DNA from: a virus
Direction: 5' to 3' (one strand)
DNA: 63,668 nucleotides
Virus record (IMG/VR): IMGVR_UViG_3300010354_000087
Span: 1-63,668 of that record
Part shown: positions 43,069-51,222 of the stretch, piece by piece
Layout: each line of letters starts with the position of its first letter
How positions within the stretch are numbered: the first letter of the stretch is position 1
Program-made: the position numbers and the translations under genes
Notes under the pieces: model-generated
Databases searched by the model: none
What the model saw: the letters and a program-made list of their open reading frames with translations, nothing else
Told to the model about the DNA's origin: nothing

Positions 43069-43889
43069 CTTTCAGTTCGTTGAATTTTAAGATCTATAGG
43101 CCTACTTTTTCCTAATTCTTTCCTATCTCCTTTTAAATGATCCAAAAATGCGCCCCATTCGCTATTAATCAAAGGATGTCCTTCTCCTTTACTGTTATAT
43201 TGTGTAGGTCTTAGATCAGGTAAATTTTCCCCCCAGCTTAGTAAATTTAAATTAAACTTTTTTCTCACTTGTTCGAACACATAACTATCATGCCATTCGT
43301 CTAACCTAAAAATTCCATTTTCGGCATCATCATATGCTCTTTGAAATTCAGATAAAAAATCTAAAACTGTTTTTGACCTTAAATTTAAAGAATATAACCC
43401 ACACTCTGGATATTTTCCGTCTCTTCCTAGATAACAAATATCTTTACTGCCCGGAATTAGACGCTCTATGTCATTTAATGTAATAGGACTATGACAGATT
43501 ATGTCAGCATCCATCCAAATTAAAATATCTGAATTTGTATTACGAGCACAATGAAAAATACTATAGACTTTATGACTAAATCTTATAGCATCCCACTTGA
43601 ATTTTTTATTAGAGTCTTTTCTACGACTACGAATAGGGTCTTTGCTAATGTCACCATTGGCTTTTGCCACATCTTTCCACCGATTCTTAAATGCAACTAA
43701 TTCAGATGATGTTAAATGAAGATCAAAAACTTGAAGATTAGAGGAACTCTCGTTAATTTTGCAATCTTCAGAGTAAACATTAAGCATAATTTCTTTAGGC
43801 CAATTTTTTATGAAGGTCTGCAAAAATTTTTGAGCATATTGATCGTATCCTTTGGCATGAAAAGTAGTAACTACGCTATAATTTGGCAT
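43053..43889 (-). CDS. GT-A glycosyltransferase (DXD), minus strand
   Basis: 278 residues. N-terminus MPNYSVVTTFHAKGYDQYAQ, a central WDAIRFSHKVYSIFHCA segment followed by ILIWMDADIICH (DAD metal site) and a later HDSYVFEQVRK. A GT-A fold enzyme with nucleotide-sugar donor. It is the only minus-strand gene in the sugar cluster, converging on paralogue 3 and divergent from paralogue 4, which suggests a separate insertion. Acceptor unknown. Confidence 0.65.
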   Translation of the reverse strand: MPNYSVVTTFHAKGYDQYAQKFLQTFIKNWPKEIMLNVYSEDCKINESSSNLQVFDLHLTSSELVAFKNRWKDVAKANGDISKDPIRSRRKDSNKKFKWDAIRFSHKVYSIFHCARNTNSDILIWMDADIICHSPITLNDIERLIPGSKDICYLGRDGKYPECGLYSLNLRSKTVLDFLSEFQRAYDDAENGIFRLDEWHDSYVFEQVRKKFNLNLLSWGENLPDLRPTQYNSKGEGHPLINSEWGAFLDHLKGDRKELGKSRPIDLKIQRTESYWST

Positions 43890-43925
43890 TTTAAACTCAG
43901 TAAATAATATATTAGTATATATCTT

Positions 43926-44780
43926 ATGAAATTTTCACTTTTTAGACAAAATGGAGCCTTGAATAGCGGACCAATTTTTGATGCTTTTACACAAGGAGCA
44001 AAAAAGAATGGTTTTCAGATAGTAGATAATGATTTATCTGCTGATATCTATGTTATATGGTCAGTTTTGTGGCAAGGAAGAATGGCTAATAATAAAAAAA
44101 TATGGGAAATCGCTAAAAAGCAGAACAAAAGGGTCTTGATCATAGAAGTAGGAGGTTTAAAAAGAGGTATAACTTGGAAACTTGGTCTTAATCATGTAAA
44201 CGGCTTAGGAAAATTTAATAACGAAGATTCTTATGATATAGACAGACCTAAAAAATTAGGAATTTTCCTCAAAAATAGAGAAAAAAAGGGAGAAAATATC
44301 TTAATCTGTGGTCAAAACACCAAAAGCCTCCAATGGGAGCATCGTGAACCTGTCGGAGCTTGGCTTAATAATCTAGTTAATGAGATAAAAATGGTGTCGA
44401 ATCGAAAAATTGTATTTCGTCCACATCCTAGAGACCACAGTTTTGTTAATTCTTTGCCTAATTTAGGCATAGAGATTCGATATCCAAGAAAAATTATAGG
44501 AACCTACGACGATTTTGATTTGTATGAAGATTTTAACTCGTCGTGGTGCGTGATCAGTCCTTGCAGTAACCCTGGAATCCATGCGGCTATTGAAGGAATT
44601 CCAGTTTTTACCGACAAAGACAGTTTAGCATACCCTGTTAGCTTGAAAGATTTAAAAAATATAGAAAATCCTATAGATATTGATAAAGGTAAATGGTTAG
44701 TAGAAGTCTGTCACACAGAATGGACCAAAGAAGAAATACAGTCTGGTATACCTTTAACCAGAATCTTTCAACTTTCTTGA
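43926..44780 (+). CDS. GT-B-like glycosyltransferase paralogue 4
   Basis: 284 residues. Family signature: ENILICGQNTKSLQWEHREP, KMVSNRKIVFRPHPRDHSFV (RPHP motif), VISPCSNPGIHAAIEGIPVF and CHTEWTKEEIQSGIPLTR. It is the same family as 40265, 41040 and 42139. Upstream is AT-rich spacer with TAAATA (43901-43906) and TATATA (43916-43921) but no Shine-Dalgarno. Its stop codon sits within the -35 element of the following gene's promoter. Confidence 0.65.
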   Translation: MKFSLFRQNGALNSGPIFDAFTQGAKKNGFQIVDNDLSADIYVIWSVLWQGRMANNKKIWEIAKKQNKRVLIIEVGGLKRGITWKLGLNHVNGLGKFNNEDSYDIDRPKKLGIFLKNREKKGENILICGQNTKSLQWEHREPVGAWLNNLVNEIKMVSNRKIVFRPHPRDHSFVNSLPNLGIEIRYPRKIIGTYDDFDLYEDFNSSWCVISPCSNPGIHAAIEGIPVFTDKDSLAYPVSLKDLKNIENPIDIDKGKWLVEVCHTEWTKEEIQSGIPLTRIFQLS

Positions 44781-44804
44781 CTTTTGTTGTTTTTCTGCTA
44801 TAAT
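44777..44804 (+). promoter_or_regulatory. Sigma70-like promoter for the gene upstream of uvsW
   Basis: TTGACT (44777-44782), 16-nt spacer, TATAAT (44799-44804). Predicted start about 7 nt later, at ATG 44811, so the transcript would be leaderless. The -35 overlaps the upstream stop codon. Confidence 0.62.
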
Positions 44805-44810
44805 ATTAAA

Positions 44811-45965
44811 ATGAAAACAGTAGATAAATTTCTATTAGAATTGCAAAATAAGAATTATTTAGATCAAATTAATCTTCGTGATAGAAGAATACTTGTTAGT
44901 CTTGGTAACCAGCTTAAAAGTGGCAATTTTTTGACAGAAAATCAAGCAAAATTATTAATTAAGATATTAAATGAAAATAAAACAATCTTGAGTAGTATAG
45001 ATAATACTATAGAGGAAATTTTGACACTATCGTTGTGGTCTAAACCATTTCGTCTTATAGAAAAAGTAAGGAAAATCAGCTTAGGAACTAAAGATCCTAG
45101 TTTTTTTCACATAGAGTTTACTTTTAATAAGGCAATTAAGTCAGCTATTACTAATCTGTTATCTAGTCAAAAAATTGAAAGAGTTCAATATACAGGAAAA
45201 ATTATATCTATCCCATTAACTGAGCTAAATCTTTATCATGTATTAACAACACTTAAAAAATACAATTTTCAAATAGATCAAACCTTAATTAATTTTTATA
45301 ATGACATCGATCAAATTATAAAAAATCCCGAAATTTATAAATTAAATTATAAAGAAAATAAATCTTTAGTTGCCGCTATTGAAAAAGATTTAACCTCAAA
45401 TTTTATTGATGATCAGATACTAATTACAGATAGAAGAATTAGATACCAGTTCGATGTTGATTATAATCTCGATTCTTCCTTAACCTCTTTAATTGCAGCA
45501 CGGAAAAAAAATAAAATTTGGATTGAAAATCAAAAGCAAGAACTATCCAATATTTGTTTATCTTTATTAGACCTACATCGATTTCCTGTTTTATTTGTTT
45601 TAGATAAACATAATCCTGAACAAACGTTTTTAAATCTACAGCTAATATATCAGGTTATGAAAAATTTAAATAAAACACTAAATGTTTATTTCAGACTTAG
45701 TAGTAATACCGGTAAGAATTTTAACAATTTTATCTCGGATTATAAATTAAATGGATTTCTAAATAAACATACAGATTCAATAATTTTAGACAATGGCCAC
45801 CTACCAAAGTTTTTGTTTCGGACTGATTGGAAGCCTGCTAGTGTTATAAGCTTTACAAATAATTTAAGAAATAATAAATTAAGTGCCTATAGTAATTTTG
45901 TCGACTTAATAGTATACTATACTTCTACTCAACCTATAATAAGTGATACAGATGCCATCATGTAA
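44811..45965 (+). CDS. Unknown protein upstream of uvsW, probable early gene
   Basis: 384 residues from ATG 44811; an in-frame TTG at 44784 lies inside the promoter and is unlikely. Lys/Asn/Leu-rich and mostly helical. No known motif seen. An N-terminal segment (DKFLLELQNKNYLDQINL, DRRILVSLGNQLKSGNFLTE) looks like a small helical DNA-binding or adaptor module. It overlaps the uvsW start by 14 nt, suggesting coupled translation with the helicase. A sigma70 consensus promoter lies directly upstream with the start predicted at the ATG. Confidence 0.55.
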   Translation: MKTVDKFLLELQNKNYLDQINLRDRRILVSLGNQLKSGNFLTENQAKLLIKILNENKTILSSIDNTIEEILTLSLWSKPFRLIEKVRKISLGTKDPSFFHIEFTFNKAIKSAITNLLSSQKIERVQYTGKIISIPLTELNLYHVLTTLKKYNFQIDQTLINFYNDIDQIIKNPEIYKLNYKENKSLVAAIEKDLTSNFIDDQILITDRRIRYQFDVDYNLDSSLTSLIAARKKNKIWIENQKQELSNICLSLLDLHRFPVLFVLDKHNPEQTFLNLQLIYQVMKNLNKTLNVYFRLSSNTGKNFNNFISDYKLNGFLNKHTDSIILDNGHLPKFLFRTDWKPASVISFTNNLRNNKLSAYSNFVDLIVYYTSTQPIISDTDAIM

Positions 45966-47412
45966 ATTAATTATAAAAGATGAAGTAAATCTAAAACTAG
46001 AAGGTCTTACCGTAGAAATTAGAAGAAAACTAAGTAATACTTTTAAATATGTAGATCCAACTGCTAGATATAGGCCTGCCTATAAATTAGGAAGATGGGA
46101 TGGATCAGTTACATTATTTGGTCTTGGTGGAAATGGTTATATCCATCAGCTTCCAAAAATATTAGAAGTTTTAGAACAAAATAATATTTCAATAGACGAG
46201 ATAGAAGATAAAAGAAAATCTTTAAACTTAAGTTTTACTCCAATCGGAGAAGATTTTTGGGGTGATAAATGTTGGCCAAAAGGACATAGGTTTGAAGGAC
46301 AACCTATTAGACTACGAACTGATCAGGTTCAAGTCGTTAATAAGTTTTTAGAAAATCCCCAATGCCTACAAGAGATTGCAACTGGTTTTGGTAAAACAAT
46401 TACTACAGCTACTCTGAGCAAATTATGTGAAAATTATGGAAGAACTATAACTATAGTTCCTAATAAAAGCCTTGTTGAACAAACGGAAGAAGATTTCATT
46501 AACTGCAATCTAGATGTTGGTGTTTACTACGGTGACCGTAAAGAGTTAAACAAAACACATACAATATGCACATGGCAAAGTTTAAATATTTTAGATAAAA
46601 AAAGTAAAGAACACGAAGCTGAAATAATAACATTAGCAGAATTTTTAGAGAATGTAGTGGCAGTTATTGTAGACGAAGTTCACATGGCTAAAGCTAATGT
46701 ATTAAAAAATTTACTGACACAAAACTTCTGTAATGCTGCTATTAGATGGGGATTAACCGGAACAATACCTAAAGAAGACTACGAGAATCAAGCTATTTTT
46801 GCTACTATTGGTCCTCTTATAAATCAAGTATCAGCTCATTCATTACAAGAATCAGGAGTATTATCTAATTGTCATGTAAATATTGTTCAACTATTTGATC
46901 TTCCAGAATTTAAAAGTTACGCAGAAGAACTTAAGTATCTAGTAACCAACGAAGGAAGAATGACATACATAAGCAATCTTATAAAAACAATAAGCAACTC
47001 CGGAAATACACTAGTATTAGTTAATAGGATTGATACTGGTAAATTTATCATAGGAAATATTAAAGACAGTGTGTTTATATCCGGTGAGGTTAAAACAAAA
47101 GATCGCAAAGAAGAATATGATGAAGTGGCAGTTACTGATAACAAGGTTATTGTGGCGACTTATGGTGTGGCCGCTGTGGGTATTAATATCCCTAGGATTT
47201 TTAATCTGGTTCTTTTGGAGCCCGGAAAAAGCTTTGTCCGCGTTATACAAAGCATTGGGCGAGGTATTAGACGAGCTGAAGATAAGGACTTCGTCCAAAT
47301 CTGGGATATCACATCAACATGTAAATTTGCCAAAAAACATCTTACACAACGAAAAAAATTTTACAAGGAAGCAAAGTATCCTTTTACGCAAGAAAAAAGT
47401 GACTGGAAATAA
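45952..47412 (+). CDS. uvsW: UvsW helicase
   Basis: 486 residues from ATG 45952 (a GTG three codons earlier is possible). SF2 helicase: Walker A ATGFGKT at about 143-149, motif Ia TIVPNKSLVEQTE, DEVH box at about 241, motif III GLTGTIP, motif V VATYGVAAVGINIP and motif VI QSIGRGIRRAED. N-terminal DNA-binding domain present (ARYRPAYKLGRWDGSVTLF). UvsW branch-migrates recombination intermediates and removes R-loops, ending origin-type replication in T4. Confidence 0.92.
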   Translation: MPSCKLIIKDEVNLKLEGLTVEIRRKLSNTFKYVDPTARYRPAYKLGRWDGSVTLFGLGGNGYIHQLPKILEVLEQNNISIDEIEDKRKSLNLSFTPIGEDFWGDKCWPKGHRFEGQPIRLRTDQVQVVNKFLENPQCLQEIATGFGKTITTATLSKLCENYGRTITIVPNKSLVEQTEEDFINCNLDVGVYYGDRKELNKTHTICTWQSLNILDKKSKEHEAEIITLAEFLENVVAVIVDEVHMAKANVLKNLLTQNFCNAAIRWGLTGTIPKEDYENQAIFATIGPLINQVSAHSLQESGVLSNCHVNIVQLFDLPEFKSYAEELKYLVTNEGRMTYISNLIKTISNSGNTLVLVNRIDTGKFIIGNIKDSVFISGEVKTKDRKEEYDEVAVTDNKVIVATYGVAAVGINIPRIFNLVLLEPGKSFVRVIQSIGRGIRRAEDKDFVQIWDITSTCKFAKKHLTQRKKFYKEAKYPFTQEKSDWK

Positions 47413-47414
47413 TT

Positions 47415-47921
47415 ATGCAGATTTTGACTTTAGACAATAATTCTTTTGATTTAAATAATCTTCCCGACGAAATTGAAGAAGATCTACGTTTTGCAGTATT
47501 AGATAACAGCGATTCACTAAATCCTGATTTCTTTTTTATACCTTTAATTTTCTTAGAAAGCTTTAATAGTCCCGCTATGGTATTAAAGATTGACAATTAT
47601 GAAATAACTATGCCTCTCGACTGGAGTATAGCTGTAGGAGATAGCACCAGTGCCTGCGACATTGAAATTTTACCTTTAACTAGCTTAAATGATAGAGGAT
47701 TTGAAGCATTTTGTTTTAACCCTTTAACAGGGTTTAAGGTTGAATTTAAAAAAATTGAAATTGTGAATTTCTATAATGATGTTAAATGGTATTTTCCTAA
47801 AATGAGAAATAATCAGCTATTAGCTGTGCCATTAAGTTCAGATCCACAGCCAATTTGTGCCTACTTTATTAAAGAGATAAGTAGACAAAGCGAGTTGATT
47901 GATTTAAGCAAAATACTGTAA
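47415..47921 (+). CDS. Conserved phage protein downstream of uvsW, unknown
   Basis: 168 residues, two bases after uvsW. Acidic, with TMPLDWSIAVGD-like and SACDIEILPLTSLNDRGFEA segments, then FNPLTGFKVEFKKIEIVNFY and VKWYFPKMRNNQLLAVPL. This pattern is familiar from marine T4-like phages next to uvsW, but I know no function. Compact alpha/beta protein, no membrane segment. Possibly transcription or replication linked, by context only. Confidence 0.5.
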   Translation: MQILTLDNNSFDLNNLPDEIEEDLRFAVLDNSDSLNPDFFFIPLIFLESFNSPAMVLKIDNYEITMPLDWSIAVGDSTSACDIEILPLTSLNDRGFEAFCFNPLTGFKVEFKKIEIVNFYNDVKWYFPKMRNNQLLAVPLSSDPQPICAYFIKEISRQSELIDLSKIL

Positions 47922-47931
47922 AGGATTAAGC

Positions 47932-48285
47932 ATGATAGCTGGAAAAGTATGGGGTAAAACAGAATTAATCGAAGCTAATGGAGTTTTAGAATTTCATCGA
48001 ATTGAAATTAAAAAAGGTGGTATTTGCAGTAAGCATAAGCATAAGACTAAATGGAATGGTTTTTTCGTAGAAACTGGAAGTTTGTTGATAAGAGTGTGGA
48101 AGAACAATTATAACCTAGTAGACGAAACAATTTTAAATGATGGAGATTATACCAAAGTTTCTCCTGGAGAATATCATCAATTTGAAGCTTTAGCTGACAC
48201 CGTTGCTTTTGAGCTGTATTGGGCTCAATTCGATCATGACGATATAGAAAGAGAAACAGTAGGATACTCTAAAAATGCCAGTTAG
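47932..48285 (+). CDS. Small cupin-domain protein
   Basis: 117 residues; single cupin. Metal-type motif GGICSKHKHKTKWNGFFVETG and second box SPGEYHQFEALADT. Resembles the cupin domains of sugar-nucleotide isomerases or of small metal-binding proteins. AAGGATTAAG upstream provides the Shine-Dalgarno. It opens a second modification gene run and overlaps the methyltransferase by 11 nt. Confidence 0.7.
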   Translation: MIAGKVWGKTELIEANGVLEFHRIEIKKGGICSKHKHKTKWNGFFVETGSLLIRVWKNNYNLVDETILNDGDYTKVSPGEYHQFEALADTVAFELYWAQFDHDDIERETVGYSKNAS

Positions 48286-48823
48286 TAGTTCTTTAGGAAA
48301 AAAAGAAATTTTAGAATGGATAGAAAATGAAAAACAAAATATTCATCGAATATTAGATATTGGAGTTGGTGCAGGAACTTATTCAACTTTATTGACAAAA
48401 TCTAATCTACGCTCTAATTTTGAATTAATAGGTATAGAAGTTTGGGAACCATATATAACTCAATTTAACCTAAATTCTTTATATGATAAGATTTATAATC
48501 AAGATGCTAGAATTATTGATTGGGATATATTAGGTAAGTTTGATGTTATCTTTGCCGGAGATGTCCTCGAACATATGACAAAATTAGAGGCTGAGAATTT
48601 AGTCACAAAAACACTAGAACACGCAACCACGACTATAATTAGTATTCCTATAACATATATGCCTCAAGATGAACATGAAGGAAATCCTTACGAAAAACAT
48701 ATTAAACCTGACTGGTCTCATGAAGAAGTTATGAATACATGGCCGTTAAATATTAAAAAATTTTTTATAGGTAAAAAATCTAACGGAGCACCAAGAATAG
48801 GTGTATATTGGCTAGAAAAATGA
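48275..48823 (+). CDS. Class I SAM-dependent methyltransferase
   Basis: 182 residues. Motif I LDIGVGAGTYS (residues about 26-36), an acidic end of strand 2 in IGIEVWEPY, a later YNQDARIIDW segment and motif IV FDVIFAGDVLEHM, typical of a small Rossmann methyltransferase. Substrate unknown; neighbouring glycosyltransferases suggest sugar or surface glycan methylation, but small-molecule methylation is equally possible. Confidence 0.75.
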   Translation: MPVSSSLGKKEILEWIENEKQNIHRILDIGVGAGTYSTLLTKSNLRSNFELIGIEVWEPYITQFNLNSLYDKIYNQDARIIDWDILGKFDVIFAGDVLEHMTKLEAENLVTKTLEHATTTIISIPITYMPQDEHEGNPYEKHIKPDWSHEEVMNTWPLNIKKFFIGKKSNGAPRIGVYWLEK

Positions 48824-49509
48824 ATGTAACTCTTGTTATAACAACATGTAATCGAACTGATCTATTAGAACGAACTATTTTTTCATTTTGTAAATTTAAT
48901 ACATATCCTATTAAAAAAATTATTATAATTGAAGATAGCGGTATTAGTCAAAACTTTAGTAAGGTTGAATCTATTGTAAAAACTGATATAATTATTATTA
49001 AAAATCCTACTAATTTAGGACAAATTGCAAGCATAGACAAAGCTTATAGTCTAGTAGAAACTGATTATATTTTCCATTGCGAAGAAGATTGGGAATTTTA
49101 TAACACAGGATTTATCGAAAAAAGTTTTGAAATATTATTAGCCGATGAGAAAATTTTTACTGTTTGGTTAAGAGCACATACTGATACAAAGAATCATACA
49201 ATACTTAAAGATCAAAAATATTTTATAAATGATGATTTTTATTATAAAATGGATCCTGAGCATAAAAAAGTTTGGTGTGGGTTTACTTTAAACCCCGGGC
49301 TTCGAAGAACAGTGGACTGCATGAAATTACATCCATACAATGAGTTACCGGTAAAAGTAATAAAGAATGGGTTAGAATTAATGGGAGAAGTTGATTTGTC
49401 ACTTTATTATAAAGATCTAGGATATTATGGAGCTATTACTAGTAGAGAAGAAGGATTTGTTAGACATCTAGGAGGTAAGAGGCACGTTCCTCTACCATGG
49501 CAAAAATGA
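48820..49509 (+). CDS. Family 2-like glycosyltransferase
   Basis: 229 residues from ATG 48820 (ATGA overlap; a longer in-frame ATG at 48808 is in the methyltransferase). N-terminus MNVTLVITTCNRTDLLERTI, then KKIIIIEDSG and TDYIFHCEEDWEFY (the EED taking the place of DXD). This is a GT2-type nucleotide-sugar transferase. It is coupled to the next gene, a GT25-type enzyme, so the two probably build one glycan. Confidence 0.72.
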   Translation: MNVTLVITTCNRTDLLERTIFSFCKFNTYPIKKIIIIEDSGISQNFSKVESIVKTDIIIIKNPTNLGQIASIDKAYSLVETDYIFHCEEDWEFYNTGFIEKSFEILLADEKIFTVWLRAHTDTKNHTILKDQKYFINDDFYYKMDPEHKKVWCGFTLNPGLRRTVDCMKLHPYNELPVKVIKNGLELMGEVDLSLYYKDLGYYGAITSREEGFVRHLGGKRHVPLPWQK

Positions 49510-50192
49510 AAGCATATGTAATTTGCTTGAAAGGTATAGAAACTAGTGAAAAGTTAGCAGAAGATTGTATAACATCTGCACACTTAAATGGCTTAGAAGT
49601 GTCAAAGTTTAACGGAATCTACGGAGATAAAGTAAATCCATATATTAATGAAGTGTTGAAGATTAAACAAGGCCCTTCAAAGATGAAAAAAAGGAGACTA
49701 GGAGTTTTAGGGTGTTTAGCAAGCCATTTTACTCTTTGGCAAAAATCTATGGATGAGAATGAAACATTATGTATTTTTGAGCATGACGGAATATTGTTAA
49801 GGAAACTTCCAGAAGATATAGAATTAAAATTTGATGAATTCCTTCTTTTAGATCCTTACAATAAATTTAATCAAAGCTACGCAGAACAACATTCAAATTT
49901 AGCAGAAGACATTATTAATATAGTTGAATACGAAAGTCCAGAGTCGAGAAAAAAGTATAATGTTAAAAGCCAATATGCAATGGGATTACAGGCCTACATA
50001 ATCAAACCAAAAGCTGCAAAAAAATTAATAAAACATATAAGATTATTTGGATTTGTTCCTGCGGATATGCAGTGCAACAAAGACATTGTTAACCTTCAAA
50101 CGGTTTCTACTCCTTTAGCATCAATTAACAAAATTTTTTACAATAATAAAGGAAAAATGCAAGAATTAAGCACAACGCAAAAGGTATGGTAA
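49506..50192 (+). CDS. Family 25-like glycosyltransferase
   Basis: 228 residues from ATG 49506 (ATGA overlap). GT25 pattern: AYVICLKGIETSEKLAED at the start, RLGVLGCLASHFTLWQKSMD and then CIFEHDGILL, where E-x-D replaces the common EDD. GT25 enzymes extend lipooligosaccharide or protein glycans. End of the second modification cluster. Confidence 0.72.
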   Translation: MKAYVICLKGIETSEKLAEDCITSAHLNGLEVSKFNGIYGDKVNPYINEVLKIKQGPSKMKKRRLGVLGCLASHFTLWQKSMDENETLCIFEHDGILLRKLPEDIELKFDEFLLLDPYNKFNQSYAEQHSNLAEDIINIVEYESPESRKKYNVKSQYAMGLQAYIIKPKAAKKLIKHIRLFGFVPADMQCNKDIVNLQTVSTPLASINKIFYNNKGKMQELSTTQKVW

Positions 50193-50474
50193 ATGGGAAA
50201 CCTAACTCCAAATGTTCCTCTTATATACGAAAGTCCGGATGGAGGTAAAACTATCTATGCAAGAGAAAGAGGAAGTAGTGAAAGAACACTAGTAGGATAC
50301 CATTATGACATAAACAATAGTCATGTCAACACCAAAAGTCCAGGTCAGCAAGACTACGAAGATCATATTTTATGGAACGAAATTAGACAAGAAGCGAAAA
50401 CCAATCCTGCTTTACAAAAGGCCATGGATCGTGTTAAACTTATATATAGACTATCTAAGGATAATCCAAAATGA
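50193..50474 (+). CDS. Small conserved phage protein, unknown
   Basis: 93 residues. N-terminal PLIYESPDGGKTIYARERGS, a short linker, then helix ILWNEIRQEAKTNPALQKAM and an RVKLIYRLSKD end. I recall proteins of this type in marine T4-like replication regions, function unknown. Directly follows the glycosyltransferase stop and overlaps the next gene by 4 nt. Confidence 0.55.
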   Translation: MGNLTPNVPLIYESPDGGKTIYARERGSSERTLVGYHYDINNSHVNTKSPGQQDYEDHILWNEIRQEAKTNPALQKAMDRVKLIYRLSKDNPK

Positions 50475-50752
50475 GTAATGACGTTGACAAAATTAAAAAT
50501 AGTCGTCGTAGGCTAAAGGATGAAAATGCTGTAGCCAAACAAGTTAAGATAGCCAAAGCATATAATATTCCTATAGAAGAACCGCATAAATTAGCAAAAC
50601 ATCATGCTACTAATTGCGGAAATCCTAAATGTATAATGTGTTCTAATCCTAGAAAAATGTTCAAAGAACTTTCTATGCAAGAACGCAGACTATTTCAAGA
50701 CATAGATACTCCAAATGACAAACACAGTAACGGACTAAAACCTAATGAGTGA
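50471..50752 (+). CDS. Small Cys-motif phage protein, unknown
   Basis: 93 residues, basic, ATGA overlap. The centre AKHHATNCGNPKCIMCSNPR gives C-x4-C-x2-C, a possible zinc site with the His residues. Ends acidic and Asn-rich. Conserved in marine T4-like phages as far as I recall. Function unknown. Confidence 0.55.
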   Translation: MSNDVDKIKNSRRRLKDENAVAKQVKIAKAYNIPIEEPHKLAKHHATNCGNPKCIMCSNPRKMFKELSMQERRLFQDIDTPNDKHSNGLKPNE

Positions 50753-51221
50753 TAAAATTGAACTAAAAGAAAAAATAGCAGCAGTAGATCTTGGTGTAAA
50801 GAACCTTTGGGATAATTTAGACGACGACAACAAAAAGATTTTAAAAAATGAATTTTTCCTTCTAAATCGGTATATTAGTAATGTTAAATCCAGTAATAGA
50901 GAAATAAAGGAACATTATTTATTGACTGTAAATGAATTTTTTAACAAACATTGGAATGACCTACAAAAACATCCCAAGCTTATGTGGTTACTATTATCAA
51001 TGTGTTCCTACGATAGCAAGCAATTGTTTTATCACGAATGGATTGGATTTAAGAAAAAAGAAGCAGGACATAATAAAGTAATTAAATTTTTATCTGAAAT
51101 ATATACAGATAAGAAAAATGACGAAATCGAACTTATGTCTAAATTATTTAATAAATCTGATCTTAAAGAACTGGCTAAAAACTATGGTTATAGCGATAGT
51201 GAAATAGCTAGACTATTTTAA
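50745..51221 (+). CDS. Helical phage protein, unknown (clamp-loader-size)
   Basis: 158 residues, all-helical by pattern: VDLGVKNLWDNLDDDNKKIL, a KNEFFLLNRYISNVKSS segment, KHPKLMWLLLSMCSYDSKQL and a C-terminal LKELAKNYGYSDSEIARLF. Size and helicity resemble small clamp-loader subunits (T4 gp62, 187 aa), but no specific residues prove this. Sits in a replication-type gene run with 8-nt overlap upstream. Confidence 0.5.
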   Translation: MSDKIELKEKIAAVDLGVKNLWDNLDDDNKKILKNEFFLLNRYISNVKSSNREIKEHYLLTVNEFFNKHWNDLQKHPKLMWLLLSMCSYDSKQLFYHEWIGFKKKEAGHNKVIKFLSEIYTDKKNDEIELMSKLFNKSDLKELAKNYGYSDSEIARLF

Positions 51222-51222
51222 T

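Noticed and set aside
47017-47440. Overlapping alternative frames (93 and 123 codons) in uvsW
   Set aside because: The UvsW helicase motifs V and VI occupy the same DNA in the supported frame.
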